Assembly (NCBI GenBank): GCA_024636675.1
Contig: JAGXGM010000025.1
Coordinates: 1 to 50,649, forward strand
Direction of reading: 5' to 3'
DNA from: Hydrogenophilales bacterium
Lineage (GTDB): Bacteria > Pseudomonadota > Gammaproteobacteria > Burkholderiales > Thiobacillaceae
Length of the DNA stretch: 50,649 nucleotides
Position numbers and translations under genes: made by a program. The notes beneath the pieces are model-generated. The model had not been told where the DNA came from. It saw nothing but the letters and a program-made list of their open reading frames with translations, and ran no database searches. Below are positions 18,992 to 29,272 of this stretch, piece after piece (position 1 is the first letter of the stretch; each line of letters starts with the position of its first letter).

Positions 18992-19964
18992 GCGATTGTT
19001 CGTGCTCGCCGCGCTGGCTGTGCTGATGCTGGTCGGCGGGCTGGCGTGGTATGGCAACCAGCCCTTGCACATCGAGCCCTTGCCGAAAACCTTCAATGTG
19101 ATGCCCGGCACCCATTTGCGGAGCTTGAGCGTGATGCTGGAACGCGAAGGCGTGATCGGCAACGCGCCCGTGTTCTGGCTGCTCGGGCGTGTGCTGGGCA
19201 AGGGTGCGGCAATCAAGGCCGGTATTTACACGCTGGACAAGCCGCTCTCGCCGCTGGCGCTCTATGGCAAGCTCGAGCGGGGGGAGGTTTCGCAGGCGGT
19301 CGTCCAGTTCATCGAAGGCTGGAACTGGCGCGAGGTGCGCGCAGCCCTTGCCGCGCAGCCGCTGCTGAAGCACGACAGCGCCGGCATGAGTGATGCCGAA
19401 CTGCTGCAGGCGATCGGCGCCAAAGAAAGCCACCCCGAAGGCCTGCTGTTTCCCGACACCTACTCATTCGCGCCGCATTCGTCCGACCTCAACGTCCTGC
19501 GCCACGCCTATCGCCTGCAGCAGGAAAAGCTCATGGCTGCCTGGGAAGCCCGCGCGCCGGGACTGCCCTACCGCACTCCGTACGAAGCGCTCATCATGGC
19601 GTCAATCGTCGAAAAGGAAACCGGCGCGGCGTTCGAGCGCCCGCAGATCGCCGGCGTGTTCATGAACCGGATCAGGCTGGGAATGCGCCTGCAAACTGAT
19701 CCCACTGTGATCTATGGGCTGGGCGAGCGCTTTGACGGCCGCCTGCGCCGCGTCGATCTGCAGACCGACACGCCTTACAACACCTATACCCGTGCAGGGC
19801 TGCCGCCGACGCCGATTGCGATGCCCAGCGAGGCCGCGATCCAGGCCGCGCTCAACCCGGCCAAAACCGACGCGCTGTACTTTGTGTCGCGCAATGACGG
19901 CACCCATGTGTTCTCCAGCAACCTGGATGCGCACAATCGCGCCGTGAACCGCTACCAACGATGA
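18975..19964 (+). CDS. mltG: Endolytic peptidoglycan transglycosylase MltG
   Basis: A 329-aa inner-membrane protein. One transmembrane helix (about residues 8-26) is followed by a periplasmic LysM-like part ([21 protein letters not shown]) and the YceG domain with the catalytic Glu in [22 protein letters not shown] and [16 protein letters not shown] are further family motifs. MltG cuts nascent glycan strands and so sets their length. ATG at 18975 and 18978 are equivalent starts. The stop overlaps tmk by four bases. Confidence 0.93.
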   Translation: MMTLIKRLFVLAALAVLMLVGGLAWYGNQPLHIEPLPKTFNVMPGTHLRSLSVMLEREGVIGNAPVFWLLGRVLGKGAAIKAGIYTLDKPLSPLALYGKLERGEVSQAVVQFIEGWNWREVRAALAAQPLLKHDSAGMSDAELLQAIGAKESHPEGLLFPDTYSFAPHSSDLNVLRHAYRLQQEKLMAAWEARAPGLPYRTPYEALIMASIVEKETGAAFERPQIAGVFMNRIRLGMRLQTDPTVIYGLGERFDGRLRRVDLQTDTPYNTYTRAGLPPTPIAMPSEAAIQAALNPAKTDALYFVSRNDGTHVFSSNLDAHNRAVNRYQR

Positions 19965-20572
19965 CCGCCGGCAAGTTCATCACCCTCGAAGGCGTCGACG
20001 GCGCTGGCAAAAGCACGCATCTGGAATTCGTCGCCGACTGGCTGCGGCGGCAGGGCAGGGAAGTCGTCGTCACCCGTGAACCCGGCGGCACGCCGCTTGG
20101 CGAAACCCTGCGCGAACTGCTGTTGCATCAGCACATGGATCCCGACACCGAGCTGTTGTTGATGTTCGCCGCGCGCCAGGAACACCTGGCTCGCCTGATT
20201 CTGCCGACGCTGGCGCGCGGCGGGTGGGTGCTATCCGACCGCTTTACCGATGCCAGCTATGCCTACCAGTGCGGGGGACGCGGCATCGCGACGGAACGCA
20301 TCGTCGCGCTGGAAACATGGGTGCAGCGCGGTTTTCGGCCCGACCTCACCCTGCTGTTCGACGTGCCGCCTGAGGTCGCGCAGGCGCGCCGCTCGGCCGC
20401 GCGCGAGGCCGACCGTTTCGAGCGCGAGGCCGACGACTTCTTCAGTCGCGTGCGCAATGCCTATCTCGATCGTGCGCAGGCCGAACCCGCACGCATTCGC
20501 GTGCTGGATGCGCGCCATAGCATTGCCGAACTCCAGGCCGAAATCGGCCAGCTGTTGCAGACACTGACATGA
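19961..20572 (+). CDS. tmk: Thymidylate kinase
   Basis: A 203-aa dTMP kinase. The P-loop is [10 protein letters not shown], the DR(Y/H) region reads [25 protein letters not shown] binds the nucleotide, and a lid region follows [11 protein letters not shown]. It makes dTDP from dTMP. It overlaps mltG and holB by four bases each, in keeping with strict co-translation along this stretch. Confidence 0.95.
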   Translation: MTAGKFITLEGVDGAGKSTHLEFVADWLRRQGREVVVTREPGGTPLGETLRELLLHQHMDPDTELLLMFAARQEHLARLILPTLARGGWVLSDRFTDASYAYQCGGRGIATERIVALETWVQRGFRPDLTLLFDVPPEVAQARRSAAREADRFEREADDFFSRVRNAYLDRAQAEPARIRVLDARHSIAELQAEIGQLLQTLT

Positions 20573-21555
20573 GCAGCGCGCCCTATCCCTGGCTGGAATC
20601 GGCGTGGCAGCACTTGCTGGCGACGCGCGCCCGTCCGGCGCAGGCCTTGCTGCTGGCGGGGCCGCGCGGGGTGGGCAAGGGCGAGTTGGCGCGGGCGTGG
20701 GCGCAGGCCCTGCTGTGCGAAGCGCCGCTCACCGGCGGCGCGGCCTGCGGCCACTGTCCGGCTTGCCACTGGTTCGATACCGGCGGGCATCCGGATTTTC
20801 GGCTCGTCACCCTGCAGGAGAAAACCAGCAAGCAGGGCGAGACCCGGATGGCCACCACCATCGAAGTTGACCAGGCGCGCGAAACGGTCGACTTTGTCCA
20901 GCTCTCAACCTATCGGGCAGGCTTTCGTGTGGTGCTGGTCAATCCGGCGGACAGCCTCAATCCGGCGGCCGCCAACGCCCTGCTAAAGGTGCTTGAGGAA
21001 CCGCCGTTAAATACGGTATTCGTGCTGGTCTCGGATCAGCCGCGTCGGCTGCTGCCGACCATCCGCAGCCGCTGCACCCGTCTCGACATCGGTCTGCCGG
21101 CTGTCGAGACGGCGGCGGCGTGGCTGGCCGGGCAGGGGGTGAACGATACAAGCAACCTGCTGGCACTCTCCGGTGGCACGCCGCTCGACGCACTGCGCTG
21201 GGCCGACAGTGGCGAGCTGGATGAACGTCGTAGCGTGCTGGAAGGCCTGGCGCGCCCCGACCAGCTTGATCCGGTGACGCTGGGTGAACGCTGGAAAACG
21301 GTCGGAGCACGGACCTGGCACAACGTGGCTTACAAGTGGTTGAGTGATTTGCTGGCAGTCAGGTTGCAAGGCAATGTGCGATTTAACCGCGATTTTTCAG
21401 AAGTGCTGGCGCAGCTGGGGAAAGAGGCTGATCTGGCGAAGTTGCTGGCGCTCGCCAGAATCCAGGCAAGCGAAGGCAGGACGCTGTCGCATCCGCTCAA
21501 CCGCAGCCTGCAGCTGGAAGCCTGGCTGATTCGGTACCGGCACCTGTTTGATTGA
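20569..21555 (+). CDS. holB: DNA polymerase III delta' subunit (HolB)
   Basis: A 328-aa clamp-loader subunit. The AAA+ P-loop region reads [16 protein letters not shown] zinc-binding cluster follows ([10 protein letters not shown] with an earlier Cys). [34 protein letters not shown] and the sensor-1 region [10 protein letters not shown] are all typical of delta'. Delta' is the rigid stator of the sliding-clamp loader. The P-loop has GKG where active ATPases have GKT or GKS, as expected for the non-hydrolysing delta' subunit. It is followed by pilZ after 11 bases. Confidence 0.92.
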   Translation: MSSAPYPWLESAWQHLLATRARPAQALLLAGPRGVGKGELARAWAQALLCEAPLTGGAACGHCPACHWFDTGGHPDFRLVTLQEKTSKQGETRMATTIEVDQARETVDFVQLSTYRAGFRVVLVNPADSLNPAAANALLKVLEEPPLNTVFVLVSDQPRRLLPTIRSRCTRLDIGLPAVETAAAWLAGQGVNDTSNLLALSGGTPLDALRWADSGELDERRSVLEGLARPDQLDPVTLGERWKTVGARTWHNVAYKWLSDLLAVRLQGNVRFNRDFSEVLAQLGKEADLAKLLALARIQASEGRTLSHPLNRSLQLEAWLIRYRHLFD

Positions 21556-21566
21556 GAGAGTTGAAT

Positions 21567-21938
21567 ATGAATACAGCAGTCAATGATGTCACCTCGCAAG
21601 TTCGCCCTGGCGTGCTCTCCCTGTCGATCAAGGAAAAATCTGCGCTGTTTGCAGCCTACATGCCTTTCATCAAGGGCGGAGGCCTGTTCATTCCCACCAA
21701 CAAGAGCTACAAGATGGGCGAGGAAGTGTTCATGCTGCTGACCCTGATGGATGACCCCGCCAAATTGCCGGTATCCGGCAAGGTGGTGTGGGTGACGCCC
21801 GCCGGCGCGCACGGCAGTCGCACCCAGGGCGTCGGCGTGCAGTTCGCCTTCAATGAGAGCGGCAAGGCGGCACAGCACAAGATCGAAGGCTTGCTGGGTG
21901 GCTCGTTAAAATCGGTGCGTCTTACACACACCATGTAG
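21567..21938 (+). CDS. pilZ: Type IV pilus protein PilZ
   Basis: A 123-aa PilZ-domain protein. VLSLSIKEKSALFAAYMPFIKGGGLFIPT and SGKVVWVTPAGA...GVGVQF match the founding PilZ of Pseudomonas type IV pili, which has the same position after holB. The RxxxR and D/NxSxxG signature that binds cyclic di-GMP is not present, as in that protein, so it probably acts through FimX and the PilB ATPase rather than as a direct cyclic di-GMP receptor. ATG 21567 is preceded by GAGAG. The C-terminal LTHTM is also typical. Confidence 0.88.
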   Translation: MNTAVNDVTSQVRPGVLSLSIKEKSALFAAYMPFIKGGGLFIPTNKSYKMGEEVFMLLTLMDDPAKLPVSGKVVWVTPAGAHGSRTQGVGVQFAFNESGKAAQHKIEGLLGGSLKSVRLTHTM

Positions 21939-22039
21939 GACAGGTGCTAAATTCAAGTGGCAAGAGCGGCGCCGAGCTCTTTAAAAAATGGCGCCTTCAA
22001 GGGTCTTGCATCCTGTAATTTGAACCTTGTCTCTGATCC

Positions 22040-22810
22040 ATGTACATCGATTCCCACTGCCATATCAATTTCCCCGATCTTGCCGACAAGCTGCCCGAGG
22101 TGTTCGATCTCATGGCAGCCAACCAGGTAAGTCACGCGCTGTGCATCAGCGTGGAGCTGGAGAAATTTCCAGAAATACTCAGTCTGGCCCAGGCGCACCC
22201 GAACGTCTACGCTTCCGTAGGCGTGCATCCGGACCACGAGGACTGCACCGAGCCGACGGTGGAAGAACTGGTCGCGCTGGCCGATCACCCCAAGGTGGTG
22301 GCGATCGGCGAGACCGGGCTGGATTACTTCCGGCTGACCGGCGACCTCGAATGGCAGCGTGAGCGCTTTCGCACCCACATCCGCGCTGCACGCTCCAGCC
22401 GCAAACCCCTGGTGATCCACACCCGTGCTGCGGCCGACGATACCTTGCGCCTCATGCGCGAAGAGCAGGCGGGCGAGGTGGGTGGCGTGATGCACTGCTT
22501 CACCGAAAGCCTGGCGGTGGCAGAAGCCGCAGTCGAGCTAGGCTTTTACATCTCGTTTTCCGGCATTGTCACCTTCAAAAATGCCGTCGCCCTGCGCGAG
22601 GTGGCGGCGGCCATCCCGCTGGAACGCATGCTGATCGAGACTGATTCACCGTATCTGGCGCCGGTGCCGCATCGCGGACAGACCAACCAGCCGGGGTTCG
22701 TGAAGCATGTGGCGGAAGAAATTGCGCGGGTGCGCGGGATGACGGCCGAAGCGGTGGGTGAAATCACGACGCAAAACTTCTTCCGCCTGTTTGCCGCAGC
22801 GCGACCCTGA
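22040..22810 (+). CDS. tatD: TatD-family metal-dependent DNase
   Basis: A 256-aa TIM-barrel hydrolase. The N-terminal DSHCHINF gives the first metal-binding His pair, GETGLDYF supplies the bridging Glu, and HTRAA, MHCFTES and TDSPYLAP give further His and Asp ligands. TatD and YcfH proteins are 3'-5' exonucleases linked to DNA repair and quality control. The family member next to holB is usually named YcfH. The 101-base gap after pilZ has no clear terminator; GGCGCC copies at 21968 and 21990 could pair. Confidence 0.92.
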   Translation: MYIDSHCHINFPDLADKLPEVFDLMAANQVSHALCISVELEKFPEILSLAQAHPNVYASVGVHPDHEDCTEPTVEELVALADHPKVVAIGETGLDYFRLTGDLEWQRERFRTHIRAARSSRKPLVIHTRAAADDTLRLMREEQAGEVGGVMHCFTESLAVAEAAVELGFYISFSGIVTFKNAVALREVAAAIPLERMLIETDSPYLAPVPHRGQTNQPGFVKHVAEEIARVRGMTAEAVGEITTQNFFRLFAAARP

Positions 22811-22857
22811 ACCGGGCGTTCGTCGCGGGCCCTGTTCTACCCGGGCAGGCGTACTGA

Positions 22858-23676
22858 TCAACCTGGCGTCTTCTTTTCTCGCGCTGCCAGCCTGTTGAGG
22901 ACGTGTGCCGCTGCCCGCAGGCCGAAGGTTGCGGTGACGCACACCGACGAACCGAAGCCGGCGCAGTTGAGTCCGTGCAGATGGGCGTCCTCCGGACGCT
23001 CGTAGCATACGCCGCCCTCGGGGCTAGGATAGGTGAGTGGCTCGGTGGAATATATGCAGTCGACGCCGAACTTCTTCCCGGCATCGCGCGGAAAGCCATG
23101 GTCACGGCGCAGGCGCGCGCGCACCTTGGCGAGCAGGGGATCTTCGGTGGTTCGGGCGAGATCGGCCAGTTGCACCCGACCGGGGTCAGCCTGGCCGCCG
23201 GCGGCGCCGACGCAGACCAGTTTTATCTTATTGCGGCGGCAGTGGGCGATCAGCGCGGCCTTGACGCGGGCGCTGTCGATAGCGTCGACCACATAGTCGA
23301 AGCGGTTCGCCAGCAGTATGGCGAGATTCTCGAGGGTGAGGAATTCCTCCACACTGGTCACACGGCATAGCGGGTTGATGGCATGGATGCGCGCCGTCAT
23401 GGCCTGGGTCTTGGATTTTCCGAGTTCGTGGGTCAGCGCATGGACCTGGCGGTTGATGTTGGATTCGGCCAGATGGTCGGGATCGATCAGGGTAAGCTGG
23501 CCGATGGCCGTGCGTGCCAGCGCTTCTGCGGTCCAGGCGCCGACGCCACCGATGCCGATGACGCAGACATGGGCCTGCTGATAACGCTCGAAAGCCGCCG
23601 TGCCGTAGAGCCGGCGCACGCCGCCAAAACGCCGCTCAAAATCGACCGCGTGTTCGCTGTGGAAGAGGTCAGTCAT
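22858..23676 (-). CDS. tcdA: tRNA threonylcarbamoyladenosine dehydratase TcdA
   Basis: A 272-aa E1-like (ThiF/MoeB fold) protein. FERRFGGVRRLYG at the N-terminus is specific to TcdA/CsdL. The nucleotide-binding GIGGVGAWTAEALART, DPDHLAESNINRQ and VVDAIDSARVKAAL follow. It cyclises t6A to ct6A at position 37 of ANN-decoding tRNAs using ATP. The C-terminal NCAGFGSSVCVTATFG is conserved. It is convergent with tatD, separated by 47 bases, and shows no operon partner. Confidence 0.92.
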   Translation of the reverse strand: MTDLFHSEHAVDFERRFGGVRRLYGTAAFERYQQAHVCVIGIGGVGAWTAEALARTAIGQLTLIDPDHLAESNINRQVHALTHELGKSKTQAMTARIHAINPLCRVTSVEEFLTLENLAILLANRFDYVVDAIDSARVKAALIAHCRRNKIKLVCVGAAGGQADPGRVQLADLARTTEDPLLAKVRARLRRDHGFPRDAGKKFGVDCIYSTEPLTYPSPEGGVCYERPEDAHLHGLNCAGFGSSVCVTATFGLRAAAHVLNRLAAREKKTPG

Positions 23677-23790
23677 GGGCGGCCTGGAAGAAGGTTTGTC
23701 GTCAACAGAACAGGTGACATCGGGGCTTCGGGCAGGCAGGAGGCGGGCATGGCGGGGATCATACCGCGTCCCGGGCGTGAAAAAATGAAA

Positions 23791-23818
23791 AGGGCGAACC
23801 CGGTTCTGGGTTCGCCCT
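23791..23818 (-). terminator. Rho-independent terminator after the HbpS-like gene
   Basis: An 11-bp perfect stem, AGGGCGAACCC (23791-23801) and GGGTTCGCCCT (23808-23818), with a 6-base loop. Read on the minus strand, the stem is followed by TTTTCATTTTTTC, so it ends transcription from the gene at 23850-24353. This is the clearest intrinsic terminator in the core region. Confidence 0.85.
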
Positions 23819-23849
23819 CTGGGACACGAAATGCTCCCCGGCCTGAGTG

Positions 23850-24353
23850 TTACAGGTTCGCCGTTTCGAGTTCGAACTGGATCGCCTGGATGCCGGCGCG
23901 GGCACAGGCCTCGTCCTGTTCGCCGGTTGCCGCGCCGGAGATGCCGACCGCGCCGACGATGTTGCCGGCGGCCTCGATTGGGATGCCGCCTGCGGAAAAC
24001 ACCAGGCCATCTACCTTGCCGACCGAGAAAGGCTGACTGAAGCGGTTTTCCATACTCGACGTGGCGGCATTGAAGTTGACTGCCGTAAAGGCCTTTTGCC
24101 GGCTGATTTCCAGTGTGATTCTTGGCGCCAGCGTGTCGCGTATCACCACCATGGCGTCACCGCTGCGATCAACGACGGTCACGCCGATCTGGATGCCCTG
24201 CTTGCGGCAGGCATCCATTGCGGCATGGGCAATTTTCCCAGACGCTTCGACGGTGAGTCTGGGGATTTTGACGATGACGGGCTCGTCTGCGGCAATTGCA
24301 GGGAAGGCAAGCAGGATGGCGCAGCTTGCCGCGATCAGTGAAGGTTTGCGCAT
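23850..24353 (-). CDS. Secreted HbpS/GlcG-family (heme-degrading-like) protein
   Basis: A 167-aa protein with a clear signal peptide (MRKPSLIAASCAILLAFPAIAADEP, cleavage near AIAA-DE). The mature part has the GlcG/HbpS fold: ACRKQGIQIGVTVVDRSGDAMVVIRD and PIEAAGNIVGAVGISGAATGEQDEACARAG. HbpS of Streptomyces binds heme outside the cell, and GlcG homologues are of unknown function. A periplasmic ligand-binding or redox-stress role is therefore an inference. ATG 24353 is preceded by AGGAGG; the longer frame adds a hydrophilic stretch that would spoil the signal peptide. It forms a single-gene unit with its own terminator. Confidence 0.82.
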   Translation of the reverse strand: MRKPSLIAASCAILLAFPAIAADEPVIVKIPRLTVEASGKIAHAAMDACRKQGIQIGVTVVDRSGDAMVVIRDTLAPRITLEISRQKAFTAVNFNAATSSMENRFSQPFSVGKVDGLVFSAGGIPIEAAGNIVGAVGISGAATGEQDEACARAGIQAIQFELETANL

Positions 24354-24502
24354 GGTTCTATCCTCCTGTTGGTTTGTTCTTGGTGATACCAATCAAGCTT
24401 AGTGCAGGTTGAAAAAATCGCGGTCCAGTCGCGAACAGAGGGTGCCGTGCTCGACAAGACTACCCCGCTGGCGCCGATCGTCAAAGGCGCCAACGCTGGG
24501 GC

Positions 24503-25624
24503 TTACTGCACGAAAAATGCTTTAACCTTGTCCATGAACGACTGTGCCCGCGGATTGTTGTTCCGTCCCGGGCTCAGCGCTTCGAGTTCACGCAGCAGTT
24601 CGCGCTGACGCTCGGAGAGGTTGACCGGCGTTTCAACCAGCATGTGGCACAGCAGATCGCCGGGCGCATGACTGCGCACGCCCTTGATGCCCTTGCCGCG
24701 CAGACGGAACACCTTGCCCGACTGCGTTTCGGCCGGAATCTTGATCTTGGCATGGCCGTCAAGGGTGGGGATTTCGAGCTCGCCACCAAGCGCAGCGGTG
24801 GCAAAGCTGATCGGCATTTCGCAATGCAGGTCGTCGCCTTCGCGCTTGAATACCGGGTGCTCCTTGAGGTGGATCACCACAAAAAGGTCGCCCGCCGGGC
24901 CGCCGTTGACCCCGGCCTCACCTTCACCGGCGAGGCGGATGCGGTCGCCGATGTCGACGCCGGCGGGAATCTTGACCGACAGGGTCTTGTGCTTCTTGAC
25001 GCGGCCTTCGCCGTGGCAGGCGGTGCAGGGATCGGCCACCATCTTGCCGGTTCCGCTGCAGCGCGGGCAGGTCTGCTGCACCGAGAAGAAGCCTTGCTGG
25101 ATGCGCACCTGCCCATGTCCACCGCAAGTGGTGCAGGTGGTCGGCGTGGTGCCGGGCTTGGCGCCGCTGCCGTGGCACACTCCACATTCTTCCAGCGAGG
25201 GGATGCGGATCTTGGTCTCGGTGCCGCGCGCAGCCTCCTCCAGTCCGATTTCCAGGTTGTAGCGCAAGTCGGCACCGCGATACACGCGGTCGCGGCGGCC
25301 GCCGCCGCCCCCGCCGAAAATATCGCCGAAGATGTCCGAAAAGGCATCTGAAAATCCACTCGCCCCCCCCCCATAGCCGCCGCCCATGCCGGTCTGCTGG
25401 TCGATACCGGCGTGGCCGAACTGGTCGTAGGTGGCGCGCTTGTCCGAGTCGGACAGGATTTCGTAGGCCTGCTTGGCTTCCTTGAATTTCTCTTCCGCGC
25501 CCTTGTCGTCCGGATTGCGGTCAGGATGGTGCTTCATGGCCAGCCTGCGGTAGGCCTTCTTGATTTCTTCGTCCGAGGCGTTCTTGGCGACGCCGAGGAC
25601 TTCGTAATAGTCGCGTTTGGACAT
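24503..25624 (-). CDS. dnaJ: Chaperone protein DnaJ
   Basis: A 373-aa type I J-protein. The J domain carries HPD ([11 protein letters not shown]) and is followed by a Gly/Phe region. Four CxxCxGxG zinc repeats ([32 protein letters not shown]) come next, then the C-terminal substrate-binding domains. It delivers unfolded proteins to DnaK and stimulates its ATPase. It lies 124 bases downstream of dnaK, and no separate sigma-32 promoter is visible there, so it is probably read from the dnaK promoter. Confidence 0.97.
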   Translation of the reverse strand: MSKRDYYEVLGVAKNASDEEIKKAYRRLAMKHHPDRNPDDKGAEEKFKEAKQAYEILSDSDKRATYDQFGHAGIDQQTGMGGGYGGGASGFSDAFSDIFGDIFGGGGGGRRDRVYRGADLRYNLEIGLEEAARGTETKIRIPSLEECGVCHGSGAKPGTTPTTCTTCGGHGQVRIQQGFFSVQQTCPRCSGTGKMVADPCTACHGEGRVKKHKTLSVKIPAGVDIGDRIRLAGEGEAGVNGGPAGDLFVVIHLKEHPVFKREGDDLHCEMPISFATAALGGELEIPTLDGHAKIKIPAETQSGKVFRLRGKGIKGVRSHAPGDLLCHMLVETPVNLSERQRELLRELEALSPGRNNNPRAQSFMDKVKAFFVQ

Positions 25625-25633
25625 ATGGATTAA

Positions 25634-25731
25634 CAGTGAGTCGAGAGCAGTGAGTCGATAGCGGGGTGAGGAAGCGCGAGCGTTAGAGCGAAGAAGCCGA
25701 GAGGGCTTTCACCACACTCGGCTCTTCGCTC
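25634..25731. repeat. Direct and inverted repeats in the dnaK-dnaJ gap
   Basis: A 14-base unit CAGTGAGTCGAGAG is repeated in tandem at 25634-25661 with one change. Further on, 25686-25701 and 25717-25731 form an inverted repeat, GAGCGAAGAAGCCGAG against CTCGGCTCTTCGCTC, with one bulged base. GCCGAGTGTGG also occurs twice on the minus strand around 25711-25745. In the dnaK-dnaJ mRNA the hairpin would lie just after the dnaK stop. It may stabilise the dnaK part or partly terminate transcription. Confidence 0.6.
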
Positions 25732-25748
25732 TCCACACTCGGCTGCCT

Positions 25749-27665
<1,917 letters not shown>

Positions 27666-27702
27666 GATGCGTTCCTTCTAAAAAGATTGATTTGATTGAA
27701 AT

Positions 27703-27728
27703 ATGGGGGAGGTCGGTCTTAATTCAAG
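27703..27728 (-). promoter_or_regulatory. Sigma-32 heat-shock promoter of dnaK
   Basis: Read on the minus strand: CTTGAA (27728-27723), a 14-base spacer, CCCCAT (27708-27703) followed by ATTT. This matches the RpoH consensus CTTGAA-N(13-17)-CCCCAT exactly. A second CTTGAA (27744-27739) lies 16 bases upstream but is not correctly spaced. The predicted start is about 30 bases before the dnaK start codon. Confidence 0.85.
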
Positions 27729-27753
27729 GCCGACTTGATTCAAGACGGCGCGC

Positions 27754-28278
27754 TCAGGCGTCCTTGCCCTTGGCAACCATCACCAGCGCCGGCCGCAGCG
27801 TACGCTCGTTGAGGCGGTAACCTTTTTGCAGCACCGTCACCACCGTGTTGGCCGGCTGGTCGGATTCGACCACCTGGATGGCCTGATGCTGGTGCGGATC
27901 GAACTTCTCGCCCAGCGGGTCGATGTCGACGAGATTGAATTTGCCGAAGGCCGCCGCCAATTGCTTGAGCGTCAGCTCGACGCCGTCCTTCATGTTTTCC
28001 ACGCTCGGCGACTCGGCTGCCAGCGCTGCTTCAAGACTGTCCTTCACCGCCAGCAGTTCGCTGGCAAAGTTTTCCACTGCGAACTTGCGCGCCTTGTCGA
28101 CGTCTTCCGCCGCGCGGCGGCGCATGTTCTCGGTTTCCGCCTTGGCGCGCAGCCAGGCATCGTGATGCTCGGCCGCCTGCAGCTCGGCCGCTTTCAGCAG
28201 CTCTTCGAGATTAGGCATGATTTCCTTCTCGGGGTGCGTTTCGGCGGTGTTGGTGCCGGTTTTGATTTCGTCCTGCAT
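27754..28278 (-). CDS. grpE: Nucleotide exchange factor GrpE
   Basis: A 174-aa GrpE. A long N-terminal coiled coil ([33 protein letters not shown]) includes the conserved [12 protein letters not shown]. The beta-sheet head contains FDPHQHQAI and a [18 protein letters not shown] ending. It releases ADP from DnaK and acts as the thermosensor of the system. ATG 28278 has GGGAGAA upstream. The in-frame extension to 28332 would run through the sigma-32 promoter, so it is rejected. It is the first gene of the grpE-dnaK-dnaJ cluster. Confidence 0.95.
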   Translation of the reverse strand: MQDEIKTGTNTAETHPEKEIMPNLEELLKAAELQAAEHHDAWLRAKAETENMRRRAAEDVDKARKFAVENFASELLAVKDSLEAALAAESPSVENMKDGVELTLKQLAAAFGKFNLVDIDPLGEKFDPHQHQAIQVVESDQPANTVVTVLQKGYRLNERTLRPALVMVAKGKDA

Positions 28279-28308
28279 GTGTTCTCCCAATTGGTTCTCG
28301 CGAAAAGC

Positions 28309-28333
28309 TTGGGGCGAATGACAGGGTTTCAAG
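28309..28333 (-). promoter_or_regulatory. Sigma-32 heat-shock promoter of grpE
   Basis: On the minus strand: CTTGAA (28333-28328), 13 bases, then CCCCAA (28314-28309), five of six to the RpoH -10 element. It lies about 30 bases upstream of the grpE ATG. Together with the dnaK promoter it gives the chaperone cluster two heat-shock entry points. Confidence 0.8.
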
Positions 28334-28393
28334 AGGCGGATGTCAATTTCCCTGCGCCGAGAAGGGGAAGGCAGCTTGGGGATCGACTTCAGT

Positions 28394-28422
28394 TTGCTGC
28401 GCGCAGGCGCTTCCGGTATGAT
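28394..28422 (+). promoter_or_regulatory. Predicted promoter of tRNA-Ser
   Basis: TTGCTG (28394-28399), 17 bases, TATGAT (28417-28422), then a GC-rich discriminator (GCGGCGCTCCC). The discriminator is typical of stable-RNA promoters under stringent control. Transcription would start about five bases before the tRNA. Confidence 0.6.
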
Positions 28423-28433
28423 GCGGCGCTCCC

Positions 28434-28524
28434 GGAGAGGTGGATGAGCGGTTTAAGTCGCACGCCTGGAAAGCGTGTTTAGGATAATATCCTAACGCGG
28501 GTTCGAATCCCGCCCTCTCCGCCA
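28434..28524 (+). tRNA. tRNA-Ser (anticodon GGA)
   Basis: A complete type II tRNA of 91 bases. The acceptor stem is GGAGAGG (28434-28440) with CCTCTCC (28514-28520). The anticodon stem-loop CACGC-CTGGAAA-GCGTG has anticodon GGA at 28468-28470. A long variable arm (TTAGGATAATATCCTAA) and T arm GGGTTCGAATCCC follow, with an encoded discriminator G and CCA. It reads UCC and UCU. Its 3' end is the integration site of the element that follows, and the tRNA is left intact. Confidence 0.97.
28511..28524 (+). repeat. attL: 14-bp core at the tRNA-Ser 3' end
   Basis: CGCCCTCTCCGCCA, the end of the tRNA acceptor stem with CCA. It is identical to 37048-37061, and sequence identity stops on both sides of the 14 bases. 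Confidence 0.88.
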
Positions 28525-28575
28525 ATATATCAAATAAGTGCTTGATAAATAAGAATAATATTCAAGGCTTCTATC

Positions 28576-28599
28576 TCTAAGTATCTTTCTAAGCATCTT
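28576..28599 (+). repeat. Left-end tandem 12-bp repeat (putative integrase arm sites)
   Basis: TCTAAGTATCTT (28576-28587) is followed directly by TCTAAGCATCTT (28588-28599). The octamer CTAAGYAT recurs as a pair with the same 12-base spacing and orientation at the right end of the element (36918-36937). Arm-type binding sites of the integrase are the simplest reading. Confidence 0.5.
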
Positions 28600-28611
28600 G
28601 ACTTTCCCGCC

Positions 28612-28639
28612 AACAAAAAGCCCAGCGCGAAGGCTGGGC
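28612..28639 (-). terminator. Rho-independent terminator at the end of the element's operon
   Basis: The stem GCCCAGC (28620-28626) / GCTGGGC (28633-28639) with a short loop is followed on the minus strand by TTTTTGTT. It closes the long minus-strand transcription unit of the element before it reaches attL and the tRNA. Confidence 0.8.
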
Positions 28640-28662
28640 CGGTGTGGGTGTTGCCGCCAGGA

Positions 28663-28863
28663 TCAGTCAGCAGGGCGGGCGATGCTAAAGACGTTGCCAG
28701 CGGTGGACTCAATACAACCTTCAGCATGCGTTTTAACTAGATACCTAGTTGCCTGTTGCGACTGGGCGGGCATGAGCCGGTAATTTAGAATCATATCCGC
28801 CTCCTCATCAGTCAGGCGGTGAAGGCGGGTTAGCTCCGCAGGGGGTAGAATCTTTTTAGCCAT
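28663..28863 (-). CDS. Small element protein, 66 aa, unknown function
   Basis: MAKKILPPAELTRLHRLTDEEADMI... with a GGAG site upstream of ATG 28863; the longer in-frame start lies inside the next gene. The segment LTDEEADMILNYRLMPAQSQQATRYLVKTHAE resembles the C-terminal tails of some XRE-type regulators, which carry EEAELLxxYRxLP-like helices, but no helix-turn-helix is present. It is the last gene before the operon terminator. Its final codons (SIARPAD) and the DNA there resemble the end of the neighbouring 97-aa gene. No function can be assigned. Confidence 0.6.
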   Translation of the reverse strand: MAKKILPPAELTRLHRLTDEEADMILNYRLMPAQSQQATRYLVKTHAEGCIESTAGNVFSIARPAD

Positions 28864-28879
28864 GATCCCATCTCCGTAG

Positions 28880-29173
28880 TCAGTCAGCAGGTAGGTCGAT
28901 GCTGTAGTCGCACAACCCCTTGCACTCCTCGGCCAGCATGGAACAGGCCCACAGGTAGTTGTGCTGTATCTCATCCGACCAGTTGCTGAAGGTTTTGAAT
29001 CCCGCTCCCTTGGTCATTTGCAGCATTGCGGAGAGTTGCGAAAGCCGCGCGGATAATTGGTCTTGAACATCGCCGTGGGTTGCGTCGGCGTGCAGCGTGT
29101 AGAACGGGCCTGCTGCCGCGAAGTTAATTGTGCGGTCGTTGGATTGATCTTGCGTAGAATTGCTATCAGCCAT
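28880..29173 (-). CDS. Small element protein, 97 aa, unknown function
   Basis: A 97-aa protein starting at ATG 29173 with AGGAG upstream. The body (FYTLHADATHGDVQDQLSARLSQLSAMLQMT, then NYLWACSMLAEECKGL) is predicted to be two helices after a short beta segment. The layout is reminiscent of small DUF3077-like proteins with a helical core, but the match is too loose to name. It ends SIDLPAD, like the SIARPAD end of the next gene. It is probably co-transcribed with the glycosyltransferase gene across a 99-base gap that shows no terminator. Confidence 0.6.
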   Translation of the reverse strand: MADSNSTQDQSNDRTINFAAAGPFYTLHADATHGDVQDQLSARLSQLSAMLQMTKGAGFKTFSNWSDEIQHNYLWACSMLAEECKGLCDYSIDLPAD

Positions 29174-29272
29174 GATTGACTCCTAGTTAGTCGACTGTGG
29201 TCAGGGGTGGCCTCGTGCTTCAACACTTGGTCGCCCCGCTATCCAACAGGGTTGGACGGCTGCATCCTACGC

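Noticed and set aside
24469-24492. Hairpin TGGCGCC/GGCGCCA after dnaJ as terminator
   Set aside because: Seven-base stem with a long loop and no T-run on either strand; insufficient to call.
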